A stretch of 64,000 nucleotides of DNA. Origin: Periplaneta americana. Its lineage: Eukaryota; Arthropoda; Insecta; Blattodea; Blattidae. The notes under the pieces are model-generated. The model was given only the letters and a program-made list of their open reading frames with translations. It was not told where the DNA came from and did not search any database. A program made the translations under genes and the position numbers. Of this stretch, positions 28,861-39,220 are shown piece by piece. The stretch's first letter is position 1, and each line of letters begins with the position of its first letter. The DNA is taken from assembly GCF_040183065.1 (NCBI RefSeq), contig NC_091121.1, positions 62,156,287 through 62,220,286 on the forward strand, written 5' to 3'.

Positions 28861-29158
28861 TAATTATGTAGTAATAATCGGCCAGGCCTCCATATTCCCG
28901 CAATAGAGGTCCAGGGCACCTTCGTTATCATATGTATTTTCTTTTATTAAATTTCGTTTGTATATGATTAACTTGTCATCCAGTATCCACTTTACACCCT
29001 GGATCTCTGTTGTAGTAAGATGATGGCCTGGCCGATATGACCTGTCGATGGTTTGTTTCTACACAATTATTAAAATATATGTATATACTTGGTAATGTAT
29101 CTATCTTGGATCTCTATTACGGGAAGATGGCCTGGCTGATGATTACTACTTAATTACC
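28861..29158. repeat. Innermost MITE-like inverted repeat
   Basis: TAATTATGTAGTAATAATCG with GGCCAGGCCTCCATATTCCCG at the left is inverted at the right as GGGTAATTAAGTAGTAATCA with GCCAGGCCATCTTCCCG. The right arm is partly duplicated (28999-29042 and 29104-29145). It marks a further insertion level within 27467-29748. Confidence 0.65.
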
Positions 29159-30797
29159 CAAAATTTAAAACTAACCATTATCAACACTCGTTTCTAGGTT
29201 GCTTTTTTTTGTTATGATCGTCGTCGTAGGTGTGTGCTCGTTAATTGATTAGCAACGGCTATATAACTACTGATAATGGATAAATGCTTAATAAAGAAAA
29301 TTGTCCCCACTGAAAGTGTAGTGAACGGGAATACAATGATAAATTGGGTTATATTAATGATAGTGAAACTAATGGCTCATCGTCGGGTGGCGATCAAAAC
29401 CTTGTAATTCCAAAACTGGAAATTTTACAAGAGAAAGATATAATATTACTGATACGATATCATGTTCACGTGCTCTATTTTATGTACATGTCTTAAATGT
29501 CTGTTTAAATTCGACTGTTTACTAAATATGGTACTGCAATGTTTGCATACCACAGGCATTATTACAGAAGTTTGAAAACTAATCCATCAATCTCGAATGA
29601 AAGTAAAAGAAATCCAGTTCACAATTACTGCGGTAAATAAAACATTTTTATGCTTACAACGGGGCTCAGCGTCACACCGGAAGCGGAATTTCTTCACCGA
29701 TAGCGCATGCGCAATAAAGGGAGCCGAGGGTGACTTTTATCGTCTCGTGTTCTAATGTACTGACTATGAAGGGAAACACTACGCTCACTGCAGGGCCAGG
29801 TAGTCTCAGCAAGCCAAGTTGCCCAACTCTCCAGTGACGAAAGATAACGCGAGAGCGAGCACACAGCGAACAATAATTGAAATGTGACGTACAGTACCAG
29901 CCAAAAGGAAATGAAAATAGGATGCCAAGCTAAAATTTGCTGAAATTAGTTAAGGACTCTGCAGACTTTCTTAAATTAACAGTATTACTTTTAAATACAA
30001 ATTTAATAAATTTCTTCCTGTCTGTCTGGGTAGGCGCAGCAGACCTAGCCTACCCAGAATGCACGCCACTGTCTACTAGAGACGTAGAAAAATTAAGTTT
30101 GTTTTAATGAAATTTATTGATCACGTTTTATTTTCAATTCTGGTGGGATTATTATTTCTTAGGCCTACTTTTTTTTTCAAAGGATATGTTTTTAATTTTG
30201 TTGTTATTTTTATTTGTTACTTTACTAGAAACGTAAAAAAAGTCTGTTACAATAAAATTTATTGATCACGTTTTATTTCCAATTCTGGTCTGATTATTAT
30301 TGCTTAACCTCATCCCACTTTGTTAACTACGTAAGCCTACACTACAAGTACCCGTACACGTAAGTTACTCCATTAATTCATATTTCCATTATTATTGTTG
30401 TAAAGGGAAATGCAAATTAATATTTATTGATTTCATAGTTAATTATCGCTATAATCTTGAATGAGTGAAGCGATAATAATACATTTCAGTTCGTTTTGCA
30501 CAAACAAAAATAATATTAACCTATTTCTTGCAGGTATCTTCGAGTTTATGGTGGAATTTAATATACTTCATTAAAATAATAAATTCACTTTATGCATTTA
30601 ATATTTCAATAATGGAAGGAAGGTGTTAATTTTTCCAAAAGAACACAACGAAAGTGTAACATATTTTGTCGTCTACTAGGAGAGAGATCTGCGATGATGA
30701 GGCGATAGTAGCGATCCTAGTGGTGGGCAACTACCCATGATTGCATTTTTAGTACATATTGAGCTTCGCGACTGTATATAGTAGACTGTGGTGATAT

Positions 30798-32209
30798 ATT
30801 GATTTAGCGATTTTTTAAAAATCCAATAGCGGCAATATAATTTCATTTTACATTGCTAATATATCGATATAGCGTCTTCCAACGAGTTAGATACTATAGA
30901 GAGGACAAAGACCTCAGAAAGTTGAAGACAATTAAACATTGGTCCGCCATGTTTCGGTTAGTCAAAACAAAGGGGCGTGGCTCGGTTGTTGTAGGAAATG
31001 ACTGTGATGAAGTTAGTATTATTGTGAATTGAGTTACATATTAAGACTATGTTAATAAGTAAAAAGTAAAATACACACAAAACTTTACGTTTTATAACAG
31101 CTGTAGGCCTATGTTTTATTAGTTTTACTAAATATAGCCCAGATATTAAATGACAAGCTATACTCGATGCAACCAAAGCAAAGCACCTAAAGACGATGAA
31201 TTTAATCGGCAGAAGAAAAATAAATAATTTTTTGACTTCGTCACAAATTTAATTACCTTACAGCTAATCTAACCTAATATGAAATTATGTAATTCAGTGC
31301 TCACCAGGTGATATCAAGAGAGACGACGTATGTAACTAATAATAGTAAAATATAGGAAAGGTAGTGGCGAAAATTAAAAAAAAAAAAATATCCAGTAATT
31401 AAGTTATTGAGAAAAATTCATTTGAAATTGGAATTAACACAGAGAACTTTTGAAAACTGAAATTATTAAAACTACAAATAATCTCTTAGCATGCAACATA
31501 ATAATTAAAGAATGACACTAATAGAAAGTTACTCATGACCATAACTCACCACATTTATTGAAACGATATACTTACGATTAACATTGTCATCAGAAACAAC
31601 AGGAACCACAGCTAGGTACACTTCTTTTCGCGTGATGGAGACATCATGTAGTCTAATATAGTTTGAAACAAATATTGTCGCGTGATGGAGACATCGTGTA
31701 GTCTAATATAATTTGAAACAAGCATTGATCTCAAACGTGTCTCGCAACTAAGCAGAGGCTTTTGCAGAATAAAACTGTTCTTACATTATTTTGAACAATA
31801 ATGACAAATTGTGTGTGATGCAAGTGCTAACCTTCCTCTTTGGTAACAAAAAGAGCCCTACGCATTAATAAAAAGAAAATTGGAGTAAGCCCTATAAACA
31901 CAATAAATACTAAACTCTTGATGGTACAAACTTATTAATACAGATACTTCGCTTATGCTCAGTCCGTCTTATCTTATAATTCTCTGCGGCAATGGTACCT
32001 GTATTGAGAGGGTTTAATTATCCAGCAACGAATATTATGATTTACGGTACATTTCATTTAAATCCGAGGGAATGAGATATTTTTGGAAATTTTAAAATCT
32101 AAATTATTACTTTTTCATTTATAAATCAGCTTTTTACAAAACCTATAGCGAAATGTTTAAATTAAATATTGATGTATCTGAAAAATATAATACATGTACC
32201 AACTCGTTA
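30798..32209. other. Region with one P-like terminus and a 50-bp tandem duplication
   Basis: At 30880 the sequence CAACGAGTTAGATACTATAG resembles the terminus at 37838 and continues to a CCGCCATGTTT motif near 30943. Its partner end is not certain. A perfect-start tandem duplication of 50 bp (TCGCGTGATGGAGACATC) lies at 31628-31677 and 31678-31727. No gene is seen; the rest is AT-rich. Confidence 0.5.
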
Positions 32210-32349
32210 CAGTGTACCAGAGTCCGTGGATATCCAGAGTACCGCAATCGTTTGAGCCGGCAAATGCCGACAAATCCGCCATTGTTAGTCCAGCGCGCGC
32301 TATGCAGTATACAGTTATATAGAGAAAGAATGTAATTTAAGTGCGAAAA

Positions 32350-32520
32350 AATGTAATGCTGCTGTGTTCAGAACTGTTCACAGTGAACTGAAAAGAGCGC
32401 ACATTTGTTTTCTCTCTGACAAGGTGAAAGAAATTAAGGAAAAAGGAAAGAAGTGACTATAAATATAAAAAGGAACGATCCGCTACCTAAGCGAGCATAC
32501 ATTGTGAGATTAATGAATGA
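32350..32520 (+). pseudogene. THAP-domain-like remnant
   Basis: One frame reads VHSELKRAHICFLSDKVKEI then KEKGKK and a stop. After a shift another reads INIKRNDPLPKRAYIVRLM. The order of a KxK-W position, an IKRxDxxP motif and a following Tyr/Val segment resembles the second half of THAP zinc fingers, which bind P-element DNA. The zinc ligands are not all present, so this is tentative. Confidence 0.4.
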
Positions 32521-32695
32521 CTATATTTTGATATTTATTTTTTCAAAATTTGGGCCCCAAAATATTTTTATAAAACTAATGTAGAATTTAAGTTGTTTCA
32601 CCAATGATATTTCTACATAAAACAAATGAAAATCACGTACCAATTCTTCTCCCTTTCAAATCAAGCATTTCTGAATTTCATCCTATTTGCTATTT

Positions 32696-32942
32696 TTATT
32701 GGGTTATTTTACGACGCTGTATCAACATCTAGGTTATTTAGCATCTGAATGAAATGAAGGTGATAATGCCGGTGAAATGAGTCCGGGGTCCAGCACCGAA
32801 AGTTACCCAGCATTTGCTCGTATTGGGTTGAGGGAAAATCCCGGAAAAACCTCAACCAGGTAACTTGCCCCGACCGGGATTCGAACCCGGGCCACCTGGT
32901 TTCGCGGCCAGACGCGCTGACCGTTACTCCACAGGTGTTGAC
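32696..32942 (-). mobile_element. tRNA-derived SINE, family B, copy 3 (best preserved)
   Basis: Read on the minus strand: head CACCTGTGGAGTAACGGTCAG, B-box GGGTTCGAATCCC, body TTACCTGGTTGAGGTTTTTCC and CAAATGCTGGGTAACTTTCGG, tail AAATAACCTAGATGTTGATAC. The 8-bp repeat TGCTATTT flanks it at 32688-32695 and 32943-32950. The tail and the ACCTGGTTG block are shared with family A. Confidence 0.9.
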
Positions 32943-33104
32943 TGCTATTTGCAAGAATGACATAATATATTTGTGAAGTTCTGAATTCATTCTTGAGACA
33001 AGATTGTATTGTTTGGCTCGATTGGAAAATGCAGAGACCGTAGAAACTAGAAACCCTATTAAGGTTAGACTGATGTGAAATTTCAATTTTCTAATAATAA
33101 TATT

Positions 33105-33203
33105 ATTATTATATTATATATTACATTATATTATATTATATTATATTATATTATATTATATTATATTATATTATATTATATTATATTATATTATATTATA
33201 TTA

Positions 33204-33236
<33 letters not shown>
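33105..33236. repeat. (TTATA)n and (TTA)n microsatellite
   Basis: A pentanucleotide ATTAT/TTATA run passes directly into an ATT trinucleotide run. The tyrosine/isoleucine-rich frame through it is an artefact. Confidence 0.95.
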
Positions 33237-33237
<1 letters not shown>

Positions 33238-33300
33238 TATTTAATCTGGCAGAGCTAAGGCCAGTAGGCCTTTTCTTCCGCCCAGCCAGACTCTAATTCT
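33237..33300 (-). repeat. LINE 3' end fragment (GGCC...GGCCTT...CTCTGCCAG type)
   Basis: TTAATCTGGCAGAGCTAAGG with AGGCCTTTTCTTCC is the inverted counterpart of the LINE end at about 44785-44820 (AAGGCCATACAGCCTTAACT then CTGCCAGGTTAAA). The adjacent TTA run would be its microsatellite-like tail. Confidence 0.65.
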
Positions 33301-33640
33301 AATTGAATACAATTGCTTACATAGTTATTACATTAATATCTAGACCATATCTAGGTAGATCTTTGAAATTTTGTACTTTTCAATTTGTAATTTTAAATTG
33401 TGTAAATTTAGATTTTCAAAAATTGCTACTATTATGGTCAGAATTTTTGTCTACATACTTGTCAGACCTTCAGGAACAAAACTTACTATATAATTTTCTT
33501 TTAATTTACTAAAAAAATAATTAAAAATATTTAATGCACTAAAAGTGTAAAAACAGAAAAAAATTAAACTCGAGCGTAAAAAAATAGTATTAAAAATACC
33601 TTTTTTTGATATTCTGGCTGATATGCATATATATTATCAG

Positions 33641-33888
33641 GCAGTACATCTCACTTGACGATATGTGTCAGAGGAAGAACAATTGCTTGTATGCATCTGA
33701 AGTCTGATTAGTGGAATATGTAGCTAATTGGCGAAGTATGCATTGGAGGGAGAAAGGAACTGGCCACCCTACCCCATTATCTCCTGGCCTAGTTGTCTCA
33801 TGAGTGATGCCTTATTGGTGGTACTTATGAGATTCAAACATGTCTTCGGACATTTGACTAAACAACAGCAACAACAAAAAAATATGAG
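33641..33888 (+). mobile_element. CAA-tailed dispersed repeat (SINE-like), copy 1
   Basis: It shares about 240 bp with 58487-58735, including GTCAGAGGAAGAACAATTG, GTAGCTAATTGGCGA, ACTGGCCACCCTACCCCATT and TTGACTAAACAA, and ends in a CAA-rich tail. No tRNA-like promoter boxes are obvious, so it may be a LINE 3' end rather than a SINE. Confidence 0.82.
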
Positions 33889-34194
33889 TGTTAGGTATAA
33901 TCCTGATAGTAAGTTTTGATAAGAACATATTCAAAAAACCTCTAATGATTACTGTAATACAGTAAACTCTATGTAAACTGTAAGAATTGTTTATGTATTT
34001 TCGCGATATGACTTCCTAAGTTAAAACGACATAAAATAAATAAATTTAAAAAAACTCTATAAAAATCATGCACGTAGTACAAAATCTGTAGAAAAAGGAT
34101 GATAATAATGAACCAGGTCTCTGTCTTTTTTATTTTCTAGGCATTTTGAAACATATAGACCTAGCATATTATATACAGAACTTACCCTTATATA

Positions 34195-34608
34195 CCGTGC
34201 GTTTTTTTTAAAGCAAGATGTAAAGCGCTGCAGCAAGACCGTTCTTTTATTACGTTTGCTTCACCGTCGCTGCAGCAGCGCTGTAGCAAGCGTGCAGCAA
34301 ATCAAAACTTCGCTTTACGAGTTTGCTGCACGATCCATCATGGCGGAATGTGTGTTTTGGTCTTTTGCAACGTTTATTATTGTCGAAATCGTCTAGTAAT
34401 AATAATTCCATGTCATTATCATGGAAGTCGAAATTATTTAACATGTTTGGTTCTTTTAGGGTTAAATGTATTACGGTAGAAATAGAAGCCAATATTAATT
34501 GTCCACCATTTTGCAGTCATTTGACCTACTTACGTTTTTTTTCGACCCTCATTTTGCTGCAGCAAAGGCATGAAGCGCTTTACTGAAGCGCTTAAAAAAA
34601 ACGCACGG
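34195..34608. mobile_element. 414-bp MITE with CCGTGCGTTTTTTTT ends
   Basis: The inverted ends, CCGTGCGTTTTTTTTAAAGC and CCGTGCGTTTTTTTTAAGCG, are flanked by ATA on both sides. GCTGCAGCA motifs recur and an ATGGCGGAA motif lies near 34339. The 80-codon minus frame (34492-34250) with LLLLDDFDNNKRCKRPK could be a residue of a Harbinger-like protein, but this is weak. A matching single arm lies at 39373-39405. Confidence 0.78.
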
Positions 34609-34882
34609 ATACACTACCACGCTGTGCACACCTAACCTACACTAGTAAAATAAAGGTGACTAAAAAACCTATGTAAACTTATGAAAACACTATAATAGAT
34701 AAATATTATGTACAAATCACTACAGACTGTAGACACTATTATAACACTAACAATAAAACTGTTAGAAACTTGCAAATATTTCTTGTATCACAAACAAAAA
34801 CCAAGCATGGAAAGCACGTTGTTATGGCTACTAGCAACAAGTGGAATTTTCCTTTAGACAAGAGTTGTGCTCTCCTTTGTAA

Positions 34883-35143
34883 ATTTTTTAATTTAGTTGG
34901 TTATTTAACGACGCTGTATCAACTACTAGGTTATTTAGCGTCGATGAAATTTGTGATAACGAGATGATATTTGGCGAGATGAGGCCGAGGATTAGTCATA
35001 GATTACCTTGCATTCACATTACGGTTGGGGAAAACCTCGGAAAAAAACCAACCAGGTAATCAGCCCAAGCGGGATCGAACCCGCGCCCGAACGCAGCTTC
35101 AGACCGGAAGGCAAGCGCCTTAACCGACTGAGCCACACTGGCT
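34883..35143 (-). mobile_element. tRNA-derived SINE, family A, copy 3
   Basis: The minus-strand head is GCCAGTGTGGCTCAGTCGGTT, the B-box is GGGTTCGATCCCGC, and the body carries ATTACCTGGTTGG. The tail meets TCTCCTTTGTAA (34871-34882), repeated with one mismatch at 35144-35155. It is inserted in the LINE reverse-transcriptase sequence. Confidence 0.92.
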
Positions 35144-35163
35144 TCTTCTTTGTAACTGAATGC

Positions 35164-35955
35164 TAATATAGGTGCTAACATTGTTAAAAAATGGCTTAAT
35201 TCCAACTTCCTTTCTTTAAATATATCTAAATCAACTTTAGTTCCTTTTTCGTTAACAGCTGCCAGTGTTCAAAATTGAAAATTTAGCGATAAATATAGAT
35301 AATAATACACAGTGAAATTTGTTTAGATCCCAAAAGTTGTAAATGTCCACCTTTGAAAGAAGCCTCGTATGTCAAATATCTGGGTATCATTATTGATCAG
35401 AATTTAAAATGGCCTCATCACATTACTTATCTTTGTAAGAGGCTTCGTAAAACAATTTATAAATTCGTTAATCTTCGATACTACTTACCTATTAGAGTTC
35501 TACGAAATGTTTATTTGGCCATTATTCAGTCTATCATTCAATATAGTATAATTGTTTGGGGTGGAAGTACAAAAATTAATCTTAGTCCGTTAAATTTACT
35601 ACAAAAACGAATAATTAAAATTTGTTTGAAGAAACGTTTCGATTATCCAACTAAATTAATTTATTCTGAATTTAATGTATTTAATATTGAACAAATTTAT
35701 AAGTATACGCTGTTAAAATTTTATCATAAAAATCGTAATAAGTTTGTATTACAGACACACAATTATGACACAAGACGAAATATTAATTCAACATTAGTAG
35801 AACCTAAATGTCTCACATCTGCTGGTCTAAAGCATAGCATAAATTTTGGCCCTCGGTTGTACAATGCTTTAACTAAATTACACCCAGAACTTCTAACATG
35901 TAACCCACTAACATATAACAAGATAATTAGAAACGTGTTAATATCTTCAATTTGA
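35164..35955 (+). pseudogene. LINE reverse-transcriptase C-terminal region (CR1-like)
   Basis: It starts with IVKKWLNSNFLSLNISKS, has breaks near 35240-35310, then a 200-codon open frame. That frame holds YVKYLGIIIDQNLKWPHHI, the QYSIIVWGG motif, RIIKICLKKR and a late HNYDTRRN motif. YLGxxxDxxLxW and HNYxTR are characteristic of CR1/Rex-type non-LTR reverse transcriptases. No catalytic YADD is present in this fragment. Confidence 0.8.
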
Positions 35956-36148
35956 TTAAATAAATTTATAGCCTATGTGTATGAATTAATCAACCTATAT
36001 TATATCTGTATTCTATAATTTTGAAATATATATTAGTCCTACTTTTCACGTGCGATATTATTCTTCTCTAGTATTAATATTATATTATATAATTCCATTG
36101 CCGCTGTAATTATATTTTAGTTCCTATTTTATTTTACTTATTTATTTA

Positions 36149-36185
<37 letters not shown>

Positions 36186-36368
36186 TATTTTAATATTATA
36201 TCTGAACTGCGACCGAGCACGAGCGCTGCTCATTCGGTCTCAAATTTTGTTAATACTACTGTATCTTCTTTTTATATTGCTTGTATTATTTTATTTGTAT
36301 TTCTCTTTGTTTTGTTTTGTAATTATATTTCTTTATTCTGTATATTTGAATTTAAATAAATAAATAAC

Positions 36369-37690
36369 TGTTTTTTAAGGGAAAGCAGCCTTTGAAGTAG
36401 GCCTAACACCTGTTGGATTCTATGAAGAAATATTTCGATAAGTCGAGAAGCTATACTGGCTCAATCGGAAATCTAATATAATAAATAATGTATGAAATAG
36501 AGCGTAATTTCCAAAATGGTCGCAGAATTCAGAGTGGAGGGCGTGGACGGAGCATTTAAATTAACAGTCAGAGCCCGCAGCCTTTTAAAAATGTGACCCT
36601 AAACAGCTGATAGACCGGTCGTATGGTCATGAAAATTGGCAGAGGGCATCTTTAGACCAAAAATGAATTTTTAAAGGTAAAAACAAAGAAACGATTTTTT
36701 GACCGAAAATGACAAAACCTCACGTCAGTGTATCCTTGGGGACATTATACTGAAATTACTAACTTCCATATTTTAAACATCACAAAATGTTTATCAGTAG
36801 TATATCTAGTTAGTAATAACACATGTACAAAATTTCGTCTCTCTATAATAAGTGGTTTGCATTTTATTAATAACTTAATAGAATCATATTGTATTGCTTT
36901 ATACAAAAAGTCCCTTGCGTCACAATTTACATTATTTTTTATTGATATTCACTTATATGATTCTTTATATACATTGGAATAAACATTACTATTGGAATTT
37001 TCTGTATAGCGAATGGGTAAATTACTAGGAAATTATATGGCTATTAATTTTTTATTTTTTTATATTAAAAAATTCTAGTAATTTTCTGATTAATTTTACA
37101 GCAAACCCTATAGTAAGCTTTGATTCCATGTATGTAAGGATCCATATAAGTGAAAATCACTTAAGAATAATGTCAATTGTAGTGCAAGCGCCTTTTTATA
37201 TAAAGCGGTTCAAAATTTTAATAAAATAATAAAATGCAAACCACGTATCATAGGCGGATGCAATTTTGTACACTTGTCACTATCAAGCAGATATATCAGT
37301 GATAAAAGTCGTAAGTATGATAGTTATGGATTTCACTGTTGTGAACTCTTAATACTAATGAACTTCGCGAAATTTCAGTATAGTGTCCCCTTATATGCGG
37401 AAGCCGGAGAGTTTGCACGAGGAATGCAGTTGGAAATGTTTAGATTTATTGTTAATTTATTTGAAACATTGTTGTTTTAATTTGTTACTTGTAATTTATT
37501 AAGTTTTTGTTGCTGTAATACCTACAACTGTGACGTTTATGAAGGAGCGTATTGAACATTTAAATGTATATTTATGCTGTAATAATTATTAAATGAAGTT
37601 TTTTTACATTAGTATGTTGACTGACAATAATGTTCTATAATGTAAGAAGATCCTTTAGACGTTTTTGCCCTTCAAATTAAAATTATCTGA
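36369..37690. other. Interior of the P-like element without recognisable genes
   Basis: This is AT-rich sequence with short frames only. It may hold remains of a transposase 3' part or older insertions, but I cannot identify any. Confidence 0.4.
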
Positions 37691-38534
37691 GTTTTACTTT
37701 AAATATTCCTATCCCTAGCGTGTTGAAAAGGACTAACAATGGCGGCCGACTCGGTGATTGCGCTACTCTGGTACTATATCCACGGACTCTGCAGTGTACC
37801 TTTGATAAGCACTCCTTGCGGAGGCTGGCGGTACTATCAACGAGTTAGAAAGAGAAACTATAGAGTGGTCATTGCGCCGCCATGTTTGAAGAAAATTGAA
37901 CGACCGTCGGTAATGAACTTATGCGCCCAAAACAAAGTGGGCGTGCTGATAACTGACATTAGAATCGTCAGCTGTCTTAATTTCGTTTGCATAAATCAGT
38001 TAAACTGAAGTGGAAAAACCTAGTATTTCGTCAAATACGTGCTAGGAACTTAATCTAAACTTATGTACGCTAAATTTAAAACACTTGAGCTATTCCTAGA
38101 AGGAATGCTTAAAAGATTAACCTAAGCAAAATTGTCATGTAGTATGACAAGAAGTCCTAGCAAATATACTGAAGAAAATGTTAATATTCCTAGGTTCTTT
38201 TAAATGCTACCTGCAAGATTGCCTATAAAATGAACGAGTATGATTCGGATGATTTTATTAAATTGTTTTCCCAGTCTCTACACGTTGCAAAACTACAGTA
38301 TTTACTATACCATTAACCATAAGATATAGAATGAAAGTAGGCCCTATCTGTAGTAAACAACCTTTACCTCCAAGCTTGTAACGTGGGTGAAACATGACAA
38401 AACACGCTTTCAGTTTTTTTGTTACAGTAAAGTATAATTATTATCGAAATGTGAACATGAGGCCACAGCCGGCTGGTCTGTCTGAGCATTTGAAGGGGTG
38501 TGGCACCACAGATAATTATTAGTGTATAATTGAG

Positions 38535-38615
38535 CACCCACGTACAATAATGGGGTAAGTAGTTACGAAATATATTCATACTTACCCCATTATTGCACCT
38601 GGGTGCTCAATTATG
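38535..38615. repeat. Palindrome around a CACCCACG/GGGTGCTC core
   Basis: Left arm ATTGAGCACCCACGTACAAT with AATGGGGTAAGTA; right arm TACTTACCCCATTATTGCAC with CTGGGTGCTCAAT. The arms are about 33 bp with a short AT-rich loop. Confidence 0.85.
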
Positions 38616-38976
38616 TTCTTCCAGTCAAAATACTAACAACAATACGACCTACCCCAGAGTTTTGCGTTATTTTGGATGCGAATGTCGAAATACAATTTTA
38701 ATATTTGATTGCTATTACTAGGTTTGAAACGGAATTGTAGCGGTTTTATCCGTATTTAGTTTAACTTTATTACTAGTGAACTATTTATTTGATTAATCGT
38801 TTGTCTTCGAAATAGGCCTACTTCTTATAAGCTACAGCTCATCGTCTTCTTGTATAAGCAGTAAGGACAGAAGGAGCAGAAATAAAGGATGCCGGTGTCG
38901 AAATACAGTTTTAATATTGTATTGCTATTTGTTTTTCACTGGGTCTGAAACGGAATTGTATTGGTTTTATCCGTAT

Positions 38977-39174
38977 TTAGTTTAAGTACATTACCAGTGA
39001 ACCATTTATTTTGTTTATGCCGGGCGTTGTTACAAATTTATGCATGAAAAAAAAAATGCTGCTAATTAACAAAACTATGGACTTAACTTCATAAAATATA
39101 AATGAAATATCATATATATCAGTTGTCTTTTTCCTTTTGACATTGCAGTTATATGCAGCACACGCAACAGGCAT
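38977..39174 (-). pseudogene. THAP-like N-terminal exon remnant
   Basis: The frame reads MPVACAAYNCNVKRKKTTDI, then a SFIFYEV segment. MPxxCAAYNCxxR followed by an ISFHxFP-like position is the usual start of THAP zinc-finger proteins, including P-element-derived ones (family knowledge). The distal CxxH zinc ligands are absent from the frame. A lysine-rich leader upstream comes from a poly-T tract on the plus strand. Confidence 0.5.
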
Positions 39175-39185
39175 GTTTTTTCTTC

Positions 39186-39220
<35 letters not shown>

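Larger units (their letters stand above)
27467..29748. mobile_element. Non-autonomous element with long TIRs and 9-bp target duplication (MULE-like)
   Basis: The ends begin ACGAGACGATAAAAGTCACC and stay inverted-similar for roughly 130 bp, through GCGCATGCGC, TCCGCTTCCGGTGTGA and GTAAGCATAAAAA. The perfect 9-bp repeat GTTCTAATG lies at 27458-27466 and 29749-29757. Long TIRs with 9-bp duplications suggest the Mutator/Phantom superfamily (inference). There is no transposase; the interior holds smaller repeats. Confidence 0.88.
25834..30071 (-). mobile_element. hAT transposon with perfect 8-bp target duplication
   Basis: The inverted ends begin CAGTGGCGTGC and share a GGGTAGGCT block. TCTACTAG is perfectly duplicated at 25826-25833 and 30072-30079. 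A decayed transposase lies at 26055-27262 (minus), and a 2.28-kb second transposon (27467-29748) has inserted in it. Confidence 0.92.
25591..30790. mobile_element. Outer TIR element with GTGATAT target duplication, containing nested insertions
   Basis: The inverted ends read CACAGTCTACTATATACAGTC and extend through CGCGAAGCT. GTGATAT flanks both sides (25584-25590 and 30791-30797). The ends match the elements at 4348-4607 and 4615-4792. Without the hAT insert it is about 1.0 kb. Two 75-bp direct repeats with ATTTATTGATCACGTTTTATT lie at about 30088-30165 and 30228-30305. Confidence 0.8.
34770..36368 (+). mobile_element. CR1-like LINE 3' portion, split by SINE A
   Basis: Reverse-transcriptase thumb and C-terminal sequence runs to 35955. 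A 3' UTR follows, with ACTGCGACCGAGCACGAGCG, an ATT microsatellite and an AAATAAATAAATAA end. The coding frame can be followed across the SINE at 34883-35143. The 5' limit is uncertain. Confidence 0.75.
32218..37791 (+). mobile_element. P-like transposon relic with 8-bp target duplication, loaded with later insertions
   Basis: Perfect 16-bp inverted ends, CAGAGTCCGTGGATAT, are followed by related CGCAATC and CCGCCATTGTTAGTCC blocks on both sides. The 8-bp repeat CAGTGTAC lies at 32210-32217 and 37792-37799. The 8-bp duplication and the THAP-like remnant at 32350-32520 point to the P superfamily (inference). Most of the 5.57 kb is later insertions: SINE B, a CAA-tailed SINE, a MITE, and a LINE carrying SINE A. 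From 36369 to 37690 I see no recognisable content. Confidence 0.78.

Noticed and set aside
30880-32207. A complete TIR element between CAACGAGTTAG and ACTCGTTAC
   Set aside because: Only an eight-base core is shared at the right end and no target duplication was found; kept as a single terminus.
32870-32942. Minus-strand tRNA gene
   Set aside because: It has a good B-box, but it is the head of SINE family B with flanking TGCTATTT repeats.
33075-33296. Open frame rich in Ile, Leu and Tyr
   Set aside because: It runs through the TTATA and TTA microsatellite and a LINE 3' end.
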